The notes beneath the pieces were generated by a model. That model did not search any database. It saw only the letters and a list, made by a program, of their open reading frames with translations, and was not told the DNA's origin. From assembly GCA_934675095.1 (NCBI GenBank), contig CAKUPC010000001.1:124001-188000 (forward strand): a stretch of DNA of 64,000 bases. Reading direction: 5' to 3'. The stretch comes from an uncultured Bacteroidales bacterium. Its GTDB lineage: Bacteria; Bacteroidota; Bacteroidia; Bacteroidales; UBA932. Both the position numbers and the translations under genes were made by a program. This document shows positions 8,465-17,229 of this stretch, one piece after another; the first letter of the stretch is position 1; every line of letters begins with the position of its first letter.

Positions 8465-9676
8465 ATGCTGTTCATAAATATACTGTTCTCCGCGGTTGAG
8501 CTTGTCGCGGCGGGGCTGATGTTTGCCAAGCACAAGCAGCAGCCGGACCGCTCGCGGCTCTTCATCGCGTTCTTCTTTTTTTTGAGCGCGGTAAGCGTTC
8601 TGGTCATAACTATAGACAGGGCCGTCGGACTCGGGCTTCTCGCCTCCGACACCGTGATGTCGCCGGTGTATATCATCCTCGGATTCATCATCTACTTTCT
8701 CCTCCTGCTTTATCCGATTGAGGTCATGCGGCCCCGCTGGATGACCCTGCGGAGGGCTCTGAAGCTGCTTCTTCCGTGGCTTTTCTTCCTTGCCTGCCTC
8801 GCGATTGTGGCTCCGTCCGGATTCCGGGACCTTCATTCGGCACGGGAGATACTTCCCAACATCAACGAGACTGACGTGTATCTCAGAATAGTCCTTTCGC
8901 TGATATTCATCCCGTACGGCCTGTGGTCATGCCGCATCCAGTACAACTGGCAGCGGAGCAGCGCCTCGAAGAAGTGGGTGAGAATCATCGTGGCGCTGGC
9001 CATGCTGATGACGGTGACTTTCTCCTTCCACAGCCTTTTCAACATCCGCTGGATGATATATGCCCACGCCGTGCTCTATCTCCTGATGACCTTTCTCATC
9101 CTGCGGCTTGAGTTGGTTTCACGCTTCCGCGTGCCGGACAGTACACCGCAGGAGCCTGTCCAGGAGCCTCTTGCCGGTGACGGAAGTGCAGTTTCTGCCC
9201 AGGCGGGGAGCCCTTCTTTGCCCGATGCGCCTGTCGGAAACTCGGAGTCGGATGACTCTGCCGTAGACTCAGGGCCTGACGCGCTTGTCGGAGACTCGGA
9301 CACGGCTCCGGTCTCTCTCCGGGAAGAGTCTTCCGGGCACATCCGGGAAAAGCTTACTGTCCTGATGAACACCCCGGGAGTGTGGCAGAACCCGGAGCTG
9401 AGCATGGGCGAGCTGTGCAACCTTGTCGGCACCAACACGACCTACCTCCAGCAGGCAATCAAGGAGATGGGCTGGCAGTCCTACTCCGACATGATTAACC
9501 GCAAGAGGATAGAGTATGTCTGCCATGAGCTGACAACCGGTCGGGAAGAGAACATTCAGGACGTGTTCTACCGGGCCGGCTACCGTTCGCGTGTCACCGC
9601 GTGGAGAAATTTCACTGCAATCACGGGTCTCTCTCCGGCTGAATGGATTTCAAGAGGGCAATCCTCTGAATCATAG
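8465..9676 (+). CDS. Membrane-anchored AraC-family regulator
   Basis: Starting at the ATG at 8465 (MLFINILFSAVELVAAGLMF) the protein has 403 residues. The first ~210 contain about six hydrophobic segments (for example LFIAFFFFLSAVSVLVITI, PVYIILGFIIYFLLLLYPI, VLYLLMTFLILRLEL). A proline/serine/acid-rich linker of about 70 residues follows, with the repeats DAPVGNSESD and DALVGDSDTA. The C-terminal ~100 residues are an AraC helix-turn-helix pair (LSMGELCNLVGTNTTYLQQA and IQDVFYRAGYRSRVTAWRNF). It probably senses a signal in or at the inner membrane and acts on DNA from there. Such regulators are common in Bacteroidota. It is divergent from the ATPase gene; targets unknown. Confidence 0.85.
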   Translation: MLFINILFSAVELVAAGLMFAKHKQQPDRSRLFIAFFFFLSAVSVLVITIDRAVGLGLLASDTVMSPVYIILGFIIYFLLLLYPIEVMRPRWMTLRRALKLLLPWLFFLACLAIVAPSGFRDLHSAREILPNINETDVYLRIVLSLIFIPYGLWSCRIQYNWQRSSASKKWVRIIVALAMLMTVTFSFHSLFNIRWMIYAHAVLYLLMTFLILRLELVSRFRVPDSTPQEPVQEPLAGDGSAVSAQAGSPSLPDAPVGNSESDDSAVDSGPDALVGDSDTAPVSLREESSGHIREKLTVLMNTPGVWQNPELSMGELCNLVGTNTTYLQQAIKEMGWQSYSDMINRKRIEYVCHELTTGREENIQDVFYRAGYRSRVTAWRNFTAITGLSPAEWISRGQSSES

Positions 9677-9785
9677 TCTGTTCGAGGTGGGCCCGTCCGA
9701 AAAACATTCTTTTGCAATTCCGCGTTTTCCGATTTTGAAACATCTTTATTCTCGTTTTTGTAGCGGAATAGTATGAATATTTACC

Positions 9786-9793
9786 TATCTTTG
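9786..9793 (+). promoter_or_regulatory. -7 box upstream of beta-barrel gene
   Basis: TATCTTTG at 9786-9793 matches TAnnTTTG. The nearest TTTG (9757-9760) is 25 bases upstream, longer than usual, so only the -7 element is confident. The leader to the ATG at 9861 would be about 60 bases. Confidence 0.45.
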
Positions 9794-9860
9794 CACCCGC
9801 TTTTGACTGCTGGCACGGTCGGGCAAACAAAATGTACAAACCATTATTAAAAATAGTACA

Positions 9861-10361
9861 ATGAAAAAGTTTATCTTAGTTCTTGCAGCTACAGTTCTTG
9901 CTGCCGTTGCAGTCAACGCACAGCCACGTGCAATCGGTGCGCGCTTCGGTTGGGGCGCAGAGGTTTCTTACCAGCATTCACTCGGAGCCGACAATATGCT
10001 TTCTGCCGAGCTTCAGTTCCCTGGCTTTGCAGCAATCGGTGCTGCCGCAACTTATGACTGGCTCAACCCGTTCAACACTGCCATTCCTTGGAACCACAAG
10101 GGTGAGTGGAACTGGTATATGGGCGCCGGTGCAGGTCTCGCTTATTGGTTCGGCGGTTTCCTCAATGTGGGCGTCGCAGGTCGTATCGGAGTTGAGTATG
10201 ACTTCTGGTTCCCGCTTCAGCTCTCCTTCGACTGGCGTCCTGTAATCGGCCCGGACATCTATTTCGGCGGAGCGGCAGGTGACAGCGAGTCTCATGTTGG
10301 ATTCTCAGGCTACGGCTTCTATGCCGGCGCAATCAGCCTCGGCGTAAGGTACAAGTTCTAA
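9861..10361 (+). CDS. Small outer-membrane beta-barrel protein
   Basis: 166 residues with a clean signal peptide (MKKFILVLAATVLAAVAVNA, cut before QPRAIG). The rest alternates polar and aromatic/hydrophobic residues in short strands (GEWNWYMGAGAGLAYWFG, VGVAGRIGVEYDFWF, YAGAISLGVRYKF) and ends in Phe, the usual end of outer-membrane barrels. About eight strands can be traced, as in OmpW/OmpX-size porin-like proteins. No enzymatic motif is visible. It is monocistronic, with a TAnnTTTG promoter upstream and a strong terminator 25 bases downstream. Specific function is unknown. Confidence 0.75.
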   Translation: MKKFILVLAATVLAAVAVNAQPRAIGARFGWGAEVSYQHSLGADNMLSAELQFPGFAAIGAAATYDWLNPFNTAIPWNHKGEWNWYMGAGAGLAYWFGGFLNVGVAGRIGVEYDFWFPLQLSFDWRPVIGPDIYFGGAAGDSESHVGFSGYGFYAGAISLGVRYKF

Positions 10362-10386
10362 AATCAGACTTGCATATAAAAATTAG

Positions 10387-10418
10387 GGGATGACCGGTCA
10401 TTTGGTCATCCCTTTTTT
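10387..10418 (+). terminator. Rho-independent terminator
   Basis: GGGATGACC (10387-10395) pairs perfectly with GGTCATCCC (10404-10412) across an 8-base loop and is followed by six T. It ends the beta-barrel gene. Confidence 0.85.
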
Positions 10419-10473
10419 ATGGCATCCGCTTTGCGCGTTTTCGCCCGGCTTTTGAAAAATACTGTGAACTATT

Positions 10474-11100
10474 ATGAATATGAAATCATTTGTTGCGGCG
10501 CTCGCTGTGGTCGCGTCGCTCATGTCCCTCAGCTCATGTGAAAAGGAGGGAGTAAAGCTTTTTGATGGAAATTATTCGTTCAAGACCAGCGGAATTCTGA
10601 CAGTCGAGAGAATAGCTAAAATTTCGGAAACGGGCGGCGCTGAGGCGGCATCAGGACAGGTCTCGGACAACGGGAGTTCGGAATGGCCGGGAATAGACCT
10701 TCCGGACATTGATTTGCCGGATATTCCCGGTGTGGATCTTCCCGACGGTGACCGGACGTTCAGACTGCCGCTCACCTCGGAGTCCGGCCAGATGAACATC
10801 ATCAAGACCGGTGACAACTCAGTGATTGTCACGATGAACATTGTCGGGGGCGATGCCCTTGTCTTCAACGGAAAGGCGGAGGGCAAAACTTTGACGCTCG
10901 ACCCTGCCGTGCGCTTTGTTCATTTCAGGGACGGGGCGAGCACGGTGAGTCTTGAGGTCATTGTTTCGGGAACCGCCGAGAAGCACGATGACGTGGCGAT
11001 TTTCACGCTTGAATACGCGGGCAAGGGCGAGACGACGCTCTATGACTACGAGATAAGGGAGTCCGACGTCAAATGCGTCGCGAAGGTCAACGAAGACTGA
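10474..11100 (+). CDS. Bacteroidales lipoprotein of unknown function
   Basis: 208 residues with lipoprotein signal MKSFVAALAVVASLMSLSSC (lipobox LSSC); the start may be the ATG at 10474 or 10480. After Cys the sequence KLFDGNYSFKTSGILTVERI opens a beta-rich domain resembling calycin-like lipoproteins of Bacteroidales, but I do not recognise the family firmly. A low-complexity run of aspartate/proline repeats (IDLPDIDLPDIPGVDLPDGD, about residues 71-90) interrupts it, probably a surface loop. No catalytic motif is visible. It sits 55 bases upstream of the RND efflux operon on the same strand and could be cotranscribed with it, although a link to efflux is only positional. Confidence 0.65.
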   Translation: MNMKSFVAALAVVASLMSLSSCEKEGVKLFDGNYSFKTSGILTVERIAKISETGGAEAASGQVSDNGSSEWPGIDLPDIDLPDIPGVDLPDGDRTFRLPLTSESGQMNIIKTGDNSVIVTMNIVGGDALVFNGKAEGKTLTLDPAVRFVHFRDGASTVSLEVIVSGTAEKHDDVAIFTLEYAGKGETTLYDYEIRESDVKCVAKVNED

Positions 11101-11154
11101 CGCTTTCAGGAATTGAAGGCTCTGTCGGAATGATGGATATGTCATAAATGTAAA

Positions 11155-12234
11155 ATGCTGTCAGAAAACATGAATGCTGTCAGAAGAATATCCATGGCCG
11201 CGGCAGTGCTGCTCGGTGCTGCGCTGCTGTCAGGCTGTAACAATGGAAAGCTGAATGTGAATTTCAGAAAAGCCGCTCCGGAGAAGCCGCCGGTGAGGGT
11301 CAAGGTCGAGGCGGTCGGCTCAGCATCGTCCGCAACTACAAAGACATACGTCGGACGTGTCGAGGCATCGAAGAGCGCGACAGTGCTTTCCCCGTTCCCG
11401 GCAAACCTTGAAAAAATCAATGTTAGGCAGGGACAGGCCGTCCGGGCGAACCAGCAGGTGGCGAAGGTCTATTCCACCACCGTCGCCAACACTCTCAGCT
11501 CCGCCCGCGCCACGGAACGTCAGGCTCAGGATGCCTACGACCGCCTTCAGGCCGTGAAGGACAACGGGAGCGTGCCGCAGGTGAAGATGGTTGAGGTGGA
11601 GACCGCGCTCGCCCGTGCCAAGGCGGCGCTGAGTTCCGCGCAGAAGGCCGCCTACGACTGCTCCGTGAAGGCTCCGTTTTCCGGAACCGTCAGCGAGGTC
11701 TATTGCGAGGAGGGCGAGGACATCGCCATAGCCCAGCCGATAGTCAAGATTATTGATTTGAACTCATTGGAAATCAGCATATCCGTTCCTGAAACCGAAA
11801 TCTCTTCTTATGCCGTCGGTTCATACGCTGACGTCACGATAGCCGCCGTTTCCGACACTTCTGTCCGCGCTCATCTTGTGCGGAAGGGCGTTGATGCTTC
11901 CGTCGTGGCTCACAGTTATGACTGCCGTCTCGTCCTTGAGACCCCTCTCAAGAATCTCATGCCCGGCATGATCAGCAAGGTCGTGTTCCGCTCGTCGGCG
12001 GATGGTTCCGAGATTCCGGTGATTCCGGCTTCGGTCATCCGCACGGACAAGGTCGGACGCTATGTCTGGACGGTCAGCGGCAGCAATGTCGTGGAGAAGA
12101 AATATGTCACAACGGGCGGCTTCGCCGGCAAGGGAGTGAAGATTCTCTCGGGCCTTGAGGCCGGCGACCTTCTCATAGTCGAGGGCGCGGCCAAGGTCAG
12201 CACCGGGATGAAGGTGGAAACCATTGCTGAATAG
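11155..12234 (+). CDS. RND efflux periplasmic adaptor (membrane fusion protein)
   Basis: 359 residues. A lipoprotein signal (MAAAVLLGAALLSGCNN) anchors it to the inner membrane. A short N-terminal part leads to the biotinyl-lipoyl half-motif (VLSPFPANLEKINVRQGQAV, about 78-97). An alpha-hairpin follows (ATERQAQDAYDRLQAVKDNG to ARAKAALSSAQKAAY), then the second lipoyl half (VKAPFSGTVSEVYCEEGEDI), beta-barrel and membrane-proximal domains, as in HlyD/AcrA-type adaptors. It links the RND pump to the TolC-like channel encoded by the next genes. The start is ambiguous: a 12-bp direct repeat ATGCTGTCAGAA covers 11155 and 11172, and the internal ATG at 11170 may be the real start. The stop is 6 bases before the RND gene. 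Confidence 0.9.
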   Translation: MLSENMNAVRRISMAAAVLLGAALLSGCNNGKLNVNFRKAAPEKPPVRVKVEAVGSASSATTKTYVGRVEASKSATVLSPFPANLEKINVRQGQAVRANQQVAKVYSTTVANTLSSARATERQAQDAYDRLQAVKDNGSVPQVKMVEVETALARAKAALSSAQKAAYDCSVKAPFSGTVSEVYCEEGEDIAIAQPIVKIIDLNSLEISISVPETEISSYAVGSYADVTIAAVSDTSVRAHLVRKGVDASVVAHSYDCRLVLETPLKNLMPGMISKVVFRSSADGSEIPVIPASVIRTDKVGRYVWTVSGSNVVEKKYVTTGGFAGKGVKILSGLEAGDLLIVEGAAKVSTGMKVETIAE

Positions 12235-12240
12235 CTGGTT

Positions 12241-15200
12241 ATGGAACAGAAGAAAGGATTTGTGTCAAAGGTCGTCCGAGGGGCGATAGAGCACAAGAAC
12301 ATAGTCCTGCTGTTTCTCTTTCTGCTCATCGGCGGGGGAATATTCGGACTTCTGAACATGAACAAGGACGAGTTCCCGACCTTCGAGATAAAGCAGGGGC
12401 TCGTGGCTGCCGTCTATCCCGGAGCCGACGTTCATCAGGTTGAGGAGGAGGTCGGGAAGCCTCTCGAAAAGCTCCTCTTCTCGATGAAGGAAATCAACAG
12501 GAAGAACACCAAGGTCGTCAGCAAGGACGGCATCTGCTATGTCTATACTGACCTCACCACGCCGGCCGACAAGAAAAATGAAATCTGGTCGAAGATTCGC
12601 CTCCAGCTGGGCACTTTCAAGCAGACTCTGCCTCCGGGCGTGCTCGCGATTGTCGTTCTCGACGATTTCAGCGACCTCACGTCCGTCCTCATAGCCCTCG
12701 AATCCTCGGACAAGGGATATATGGAGATGAAGGAATATGCCGACAATCTCTCCGACCGCCTGCGCACCATCCCCGAACTCGCGAACGCGAAGATAATCGG
12801 AACGCAGAGCGAGGAGATAGCCGTGAACGTCGATATGGACAGGCTCGCCGCCTACGGCATATCCCCGACATCCTTGATGCTTGAGTATCAGACGGCCGGC
12901 ATCCAGGCTCTCGGAGGCACGTTCACGACGGACTACACATCGTCGCCCGTGCATATTCAGAAGACCATTACCGACGAGCAGGAACTCGCCGACAAGATAA
13001 TCTGGTCATCCACCGACGGGCAGGCCCTGAGGCTCAAGGACGTGGCGACAATCGAGCGCCGCATCAAGGCCCCGACCTCGCTCGTCACCTACAACGGCCA
13101 CACCGCCATCGTCCTCTCCATCGAGATGCGTCCGGACAACAACATCGTGGCGTTCGGAAAGGACGTTGACCGCGTGCTCGCCGAGTTCATGGCCGACGCC
13201 CCCGACAGCCTCAAGGTCTCGCGCATCACCGACCAGCCCAAGGTCGTGGGCGACTCAGTATGGTCTTTCCTGCGCGACCTGCTCATCTCCATGCTCGTGG
13301 TCATCTTCGTGATGCTCATGCTCTTCCCGATGCGCTCGGCGCTGATTGCCTCCTCGGGAGTGCCGGTCTGCACGGCCATCGCCATAGCGCTGATGTACTT
13401 CTTCGGCATCTGCCTGAACACCGTTTCGCTCGCGGCGCTCATCGTCGTGCTCGGAATGATTGTGGATGATTCCATCATAACGATGGACGGCTACATGGAC
13501 AAGCTCGGGCGCGGAATGTCGCCTCTCGACGCCGCCACCGCCAGCGCCCAGGAGCTCTTCTCGCCGATGTTCATGGCAACCTTCGCAATCAGCGCGATGT
13601 TCTTCCCGATGACAGGCATCATCACCGGCTACCTCGGAGACTTCGTCGCCACCTTCCCGTGGGTGATTGCCTTCTCGCTGATGACCTCGCTTGCCTACGC
13701 CGTTCTGGTCGTACCGTCGCTGGAGGTCCGGTTCATAAAGGCTGTTCAGAAAGAAAACTCCGAGAACATCATCACCAGGTTCCAGAACGTCCTTTTCAAC
13801 GGGCTTCAGAAAGGCTACGACTTCATGCAGGACAAGTGCTTCAGGCACCCTGCGCTCACGATTTTCTCCGGAGTCGCCGCCATCGCCCTCGGACTGCTGA
13901 TGTTCTCGCGGATGAACATCCAGCTCATGCCTATGGCCGCCCGTCCGGTCTTTGCCGTCGAGGTCTATCTCGACCCTACTGCCGGCCTTGACAAGACGAC
14001 CGAGGTAGCCGACTCGCTCGCCTCGATGCTGCGGAGGGACAGCCGCGTCACCTCCGTCACCGAATTCATAGGCACGGGCACACCGCGATTCCACTGCACC
14101 TATTCCCCGATTCTTCCGGGCAAGAATGTCGCGCAGCTCATCGTAAACACCAGGTCCAACCGCGCCACGGAGGAATTTCTCAAGGAATACGAGGATTACT
14201 ACGAGCACATCTTCCCCGAGGCCGTCATCCATGTCAAGCAGATGGACTATCAGGGAGTTGCCGCGCCTGTTGAAATTCAGGTTTTTGGTGAGAATTATAA
14301 TGATATTCAGGCTGTTGCGGATTCTGTTAAAGCCTATATGGCGGGCTTGGACATGCTCAAGTGGGTTCACTCCGACGCCGACTGGTTCACCCCGTCCGTC
14401 TCCCTCGAACTCGATGGCGAAGAAGCTATGCGCCTTGGGGTGAACCGCACCCTGATGAACCTCTCTCTCGCCGGAGAGATGAACGGCCTGCAGCTCACCT
14501 CGCTCCGTGAGGGCAACAATGTGATTCCGGTGAACCTCTACTCCGAGAACATCAACTCGCACTCCGCCTACGAGGACATCTCCAACGCCCTCGTCCCTAC
14601 CGCCATGCCCGGCGTGATGGTTCCCGTCCGGCAGGTGGCCACGGTTACTCCGGAATGGGAGCCGGCCTCGCTCACCCGCATCGATGGCAAGCCTGCCATA
14701 GTAGTGGGCGCCGACATGAAGTTTGAAAGAAGCCAGCCGACTGCCATAAAGGCCATAAAGCGCTATCTCAAGACGGCGGACATCCCGGAGGGAATCACCG
14801 TGAAATTAGGCGGGCTCAACGGAGTGAACAGCCAGATGGGGCCTGAAATAGCCCTCTCGTTCATTGCTGCCGTGATGATTCTCTTCTTCTTCCTGCTCTT
14901 CCACTTCAAGAAGATTTCCCTCGCCGTCCTGACCCTAGTCCTGAGCACCCTCTGCCTCTTCGGTGCCTTCTTCGGCCTCTGGATATTCGGTCTCGACTTC
15001 TCCATGACCGCCGTCCTCGGACTCATCTCCCTCGTCGGTATCATAGTCCGCAACGGAATCCTGATGTTCGAATACGCCGAGGAACTCCGCTTCGACCAGG
15101 GAATCCCTGTCAAGGAAGCTGCGGAACTTGCCGGAAAGCGCCGTATGCGCCCGATTTTCCTCACCTCCTGCACAACGGCCCTCGGAGTGCTCCCGATGAT

Positions 15201-15402
15201 AATCAGCGGCGACCTCCTCTGGATGCCTATGGGAGTCGTAATCTGCTTCGGCACAATGCTTTCCGTCATCCTCATAACCCTGATAATGCCTGTCTCCTAC
15301 TGGCAGATTTTCCGCAGCGCAGACAAAAAGAACCCCGTCCCGTCTCCGGAAATCCCGCCGCAGGACGATAATTCTGAGGTCGTTGAACCTGTTGAAGCAT
15401 AA
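12241..15402 (+). CDS. RND-family inner-membrane efflux transporter
   Basis: 1053 residues, the usual length for HAE-1/AcrB-type pumps. It has 12 predicted membrane segments: one near residues 18-40, then two groups of segments (about 340-480 and 870-1030), with two large periplasmic porter loops between. The proton-relay aspartates are present as Asp409-Asp410 in VLGMIVDDSIITMD. Substrate, whether drug, bile acid, dye or lipid, cannot be read from the sequence; the family includes metal exporters but no metal-binding pattern is evident. It is the middle gene of an adaptor-pump-channel operon with gaps of 6 and 12 bases. An AT-rich patch near 14270-14345 uses codons unlike the rest of the gene. 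Confidence 0.92.
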   Translation: MEQKKGFVSKVVRGAIEHKNIVLLFLFLLIGGGIFGLLNMNKDEFPTFEIKQGLVAAVYPGADVHQVEEEVGKPLEKLLFSMKEINRKNTKVVSKDGICYVYTDLTTPADKKNEIWSKIRLQLGTFKQTLPPGVLAIVVLDDFSDLTSVLIALESSDKGYMEMKEYADNLSDRLRTIPELANAKIIGTQSEEIAVNVDMDRLAAYGISPTSLMLEYQTAGIQALGGTFTTDYTSSPVHIQKTITDEQELADKIIWSSTDGQALRLKDVATIERRIKAPTSLVTYNGHTAIVLSIEMRPDNNIVAFGKDVDRVLAEFMADAPDSLKVSRITDQPKVVGDSVWSFLRDLLISMLVVIFVMLMLFPMRSALIASSGVPVCTAIAIALMYFFGICLNTVSLAALIVVLGMIVDDSIITMDGYMDKLGRGMSPLDAATASAQELFSPMFMATFAISAMFFPMTGIITGYLGDFVATFPWVIAFSLMTSLAYAVLVVPSLEVRFIKAVQKENSENIITRFQNVLFNGLQKGYDFMQDKCFRHPALTIFSGVAAIALGLLMFSRMNIQLMPMAARPVFAVEVYLDPTAGLDKTTEVADSLASMLRRDSRVTSVTEFIGTGTPRFHCTYSPILPGKNVAQLIVNTRSNRATEEFLKEYEDYYEHIFPEAVIHVKQMDYQGVAAPVEIQVFGENYNDIQAVADSVKAYMAGLDMLKWVHSDADWFTPSVSLELDGEEAMRLGVNRTLMNLSLAGEMNGLQLTSLREGNNVIPVNLYSENINSHSAYEDISNALVPTAMPGVMVPVRQVATVTPEWEPASLTRIDGKPAIVVGADMKFERSQPTAIKAIKRYLKTADIPEGITVKLGGLNGVNSQMGPEIALSFIAAVMILFFFLLFHFKKISLAVLTLVLSTLCLFGAFFGLWIFGLDFSMTAVLGLISLVGIIVRNGILMFEYAEELRFDQGIPVKEAAELAGKRRMRPIFLTSCTTALGVLPMIISGDLLWMPMGVVICFGTMLSVILITLIMPVSYWQIFRSADKKNPVPSPEIPPQDDNSEVVEPVEA

Positions 15403-15414
15403 AATTTTAGGAAA

Positions 15415-16881
15415 ATGAAATATACTCACATACGAAGACTCACGGCCACCGCAGCGGCTCTCGCCCTCTTCGCGACTCAGCTCTCTCCCGTCGTCGCCGC
15501 GCAGTCCGCAGTCTCCGAAAACAAGGAATCCATCGCCTCCGACCTTTCCGGCAAAGCCGGAACACGCTCGCTGACGCTCGCCGCCTGCCGCGAGATGGCC
15601 ATGCGCAACAACGCCGCTCTCAACAACGCCGCCCTCGATGTCCGCGCCGCATGGCTCCGCAAGCAGGAAGCCCTCTCCGAATACTTCCCGCGTGTCTCCG
15701 CCTCCGCCCTCGGCTACTGGGCGATGAACCCGCTTCTCGAAATCGGAGTCACCGACATTCTCGGCAACAACGACTTCGCGTGGAACCTCAGCAGCGAACT
15801 TGAATCCTACGGCTCGCTCTACGGCATAAACACGAAATATACCGCCTTCAAACAGGGCTACTCCGCATCCGTCATGGCGCTCCAGCCGCTCTATGCCGGC
15901 GGCCGCATCGTCACCGGCAACCGTCTCGCCGCCCTCGGAGTCGAAGCCGCGCAGCTTCAGAAAGGCATCCGCCATCGCGAGACGAAAGAGACCGTTGACA
16001 GCCTCTGGTGGCAGGTCGTCTCGCTCTCCGACAAGCTCGAAACCCTCGACTATCTTGACGGCACTCTCGACACGCTCTACTCCAGCCTCTCGGCGGCAAT
16101 CGGCTCCGGCCTCGCCGCCGAGACCGACATCCTCCGGCTCGAACTAAAGCGCAATGAACTGCAGGCGGCCCGCAGGAAGGTCACGAGCGGCATACGCCTC
16201 TCCAAGATGAACCTCTTCAACGCCATAGGCCAGCCCTACACCGTCTATTCCTCCAACGCCACCCCCGAGCGTCCCTTCCTTGACTCCCTCACGCTCGACT
16301 CCGTCTCCGAACTGCCCGCCGCCCCGGACTCATACTGGCGCGACGAGGACGAGATTGTCGCCTCCATGCAGGAAACCCGCCTGCTCGACCTTCAGGTCAG
16401 GGCCAAGCGGCTGGAAAAGCGCATGGCCATAGGGGAGGCCCTCCCGCAGGTTGCGGTCGGTGCCTCCACCGGATACTCCAACCTCTACAAGAAAGGCCGT
16501 TACAACGCCATAGCCTTCGCCTCCGTCCAAATCCCGCTGTCCGACTGGGGCAAGACCGCCCGCCGCGCCCAGCGCCTCGGCACCGAAATCGCCAAGGCCG
16601 AGAATGACCGCGCCTACCTCGACAGCCAGCTCCACCTCCTCGTCGGCAAGCTCTGGCTCGACCTCACCTCCGCCTACGACGCCTGGCAGCTCTCCGAAGA
16701 GGCCCTCGCCAACTCACGCCGCCTCTACGAAGTCTCCCTCGCCAACTTCTCCGCCGGCCTCATTCCCCTCCAGGACCTCCTCCAGGCCGAAACCGCCTAC
16801 CGTGCCGACGCCTCCGCCCGCATTGACGCGCTAATCGCCTACCGCACCGCCGTCGTCGCCTACACGGGGAGGGGCGAATAA
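15415..16881 (+). CDS. TolC-family outer-membrane efflux channel
   Basis: 488 residues. A signal sequence (MKYTHIRRLTATAAALALFA) is followed by two repeats of the OEP fold: long heptad helices (LAACREMAMRNNAALNNAAL; MALQPLYAGGRIVTGNRLAA) with strands between, and the second half beginning near EETRLLDLQVRAKRLEKRM. The LYAGGRI and GLIPLQDLLQAETAY motifs are typical. It completes the tripartite pump. Codon use is strongly biased to C-ending codons. The last 64 bp recur at 22843-22906 with two substitutions, so this gene's tail was duplicated. A structured repeat element starts 9 bases after the stop. Confidence 0.92.
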   Translation: MKYTHIRRLTATAAALALFATQLSPVVAAQSAVSENKESIASDLSGKAGTRSLTLAACREMAMRNNAALNNAALDVRAAWLRKQEALSEYFPRVSASALGYWAMNPLLEIGVTDILGNNDFAWNLSSELESYGSLYGINTKYTAFKQGYSASVMALQPLYAGGRIVTGNRLAALGVEAAQLQKGIRHRETKETVDSLWWQVVSLSDKLETLDYLDGTLDTLYSSLSAAIGSGLAAETDILRLELKRNELQAARRKVTSGIRLSKMNLFNAIGQPYTVYSSNATPERPFLDSLTLDSVSELPAAPDSYWRDEDEIVASMQETRLLDLQVRAKRLEKRMAIGEALPQVAVGASTGYSNLYKKGRYNAIAFASVQIPLSDWGKTARRAQRLGTEIAKAENDRAYLDSQLHLLVGKLWLDLTSAYDAWQLSEEALANSRRLYEVSLANFSAGLIPLQDLLQAETAYRADASARIDALIAYRTAVVAYTGRGE

Positions 16882-16883
16882 AA

Positions 16884-16985
16884 AGCGGCCTGCTGCGTTG
16901 CAGGGTTTGGTGAAATGCTCACAGCCGCCAAGGCTGCTGCGCTTTCACCTTCGCCCTGCGCCTTGCATCCCGTCTTTTTCTTCAC
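16884..16985 (+). repeat. Interspersed structured 3'-UTR element, copy A
   Basis: One of three copies (others 53818-53915 plus, 31449-31547 minus). Conserved ends: TGCTGCGTTG here (TCTGCTTCGTTG in the other two) on the left and CGCCTTGCATCCC on the right. Between them is a nested stem-loop: GCAGGG (16900-16905) with CCCTGC (16954-16959), GGTGAAA (16909-16915) with TTTCACC (16943-16949), and an apical AGCC/GGCT around a short loop. It starts 9 bases after the tolC-family stop in the same sense. The rest of the 348-bp gap to the next gene (16882-17229) holds a 36-bp palindrome and a promoter, described separately, and no credible gene. Confidence 0.75.
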
Positions 16986-17070
16986 CCCTCCCTCTCAGCA
17001 CATTAACTAAAAGCCTCCCAAGTATGCTGCTTTGCGGTCATCTGGGGGCTTATTATCGGGGTGGCTTGGG

Positions 17071-17134
17071 GAAGCTTCAAAAATCCTCGCCGTCTTTGTT
17101 GAAGAATTTGTGCCATTTGCCACAAAATCTTCAA
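17071..17134. repeat. 36-bp palindrome block, copy 1
   Basis: TTGAAGAATTTGTG and CACAAAATCTTCAA (one mismatch) flank the loop CCATTTGC at 17099-17134. A similar block lies at 22927-22990. Its 28-bp left flank is alike in the same orientation (5 mismatches), but the loop there reads GCAAATGG, the reverse complement. Confidence 0.65.
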
Positions 17135-17154
17135 TTGTGCTTATGAAAAAAACT

Positions 17155-17185
17155 TTTGTAATTTGCTGATTAAGAATTACCTTTG
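17155..17185 (+). promoter_or_regulatory. Promoter of giant LRR lipoprotein gene
   Basis: TTTG (17155-17158), 19 bases, then TACCTTTG (17178-17185): an exact match to the Bacteroidota consensus. The leader to the ATG at 17230 would be about 38 bases. Confidence 0.7.
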
Positions 17186-17229
17186 TAGCAATTAGCTGAA
17201 AACGAACTATTTAACAAAAAATAAGCACC

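Noticed and set aside
14270-14345. AT-rich codon patch in the RND gene
   Set aside because: The frame and protein similarity continue unbroken; it may be a small conversion tract but is too short to argue from.
13255-14562. Minus-strand open frame of 435 codons inside the RND pump gene
   Set aside because: His/Arg/Glu-rich mirror of the biased RND codons, with no domain and no promoter.
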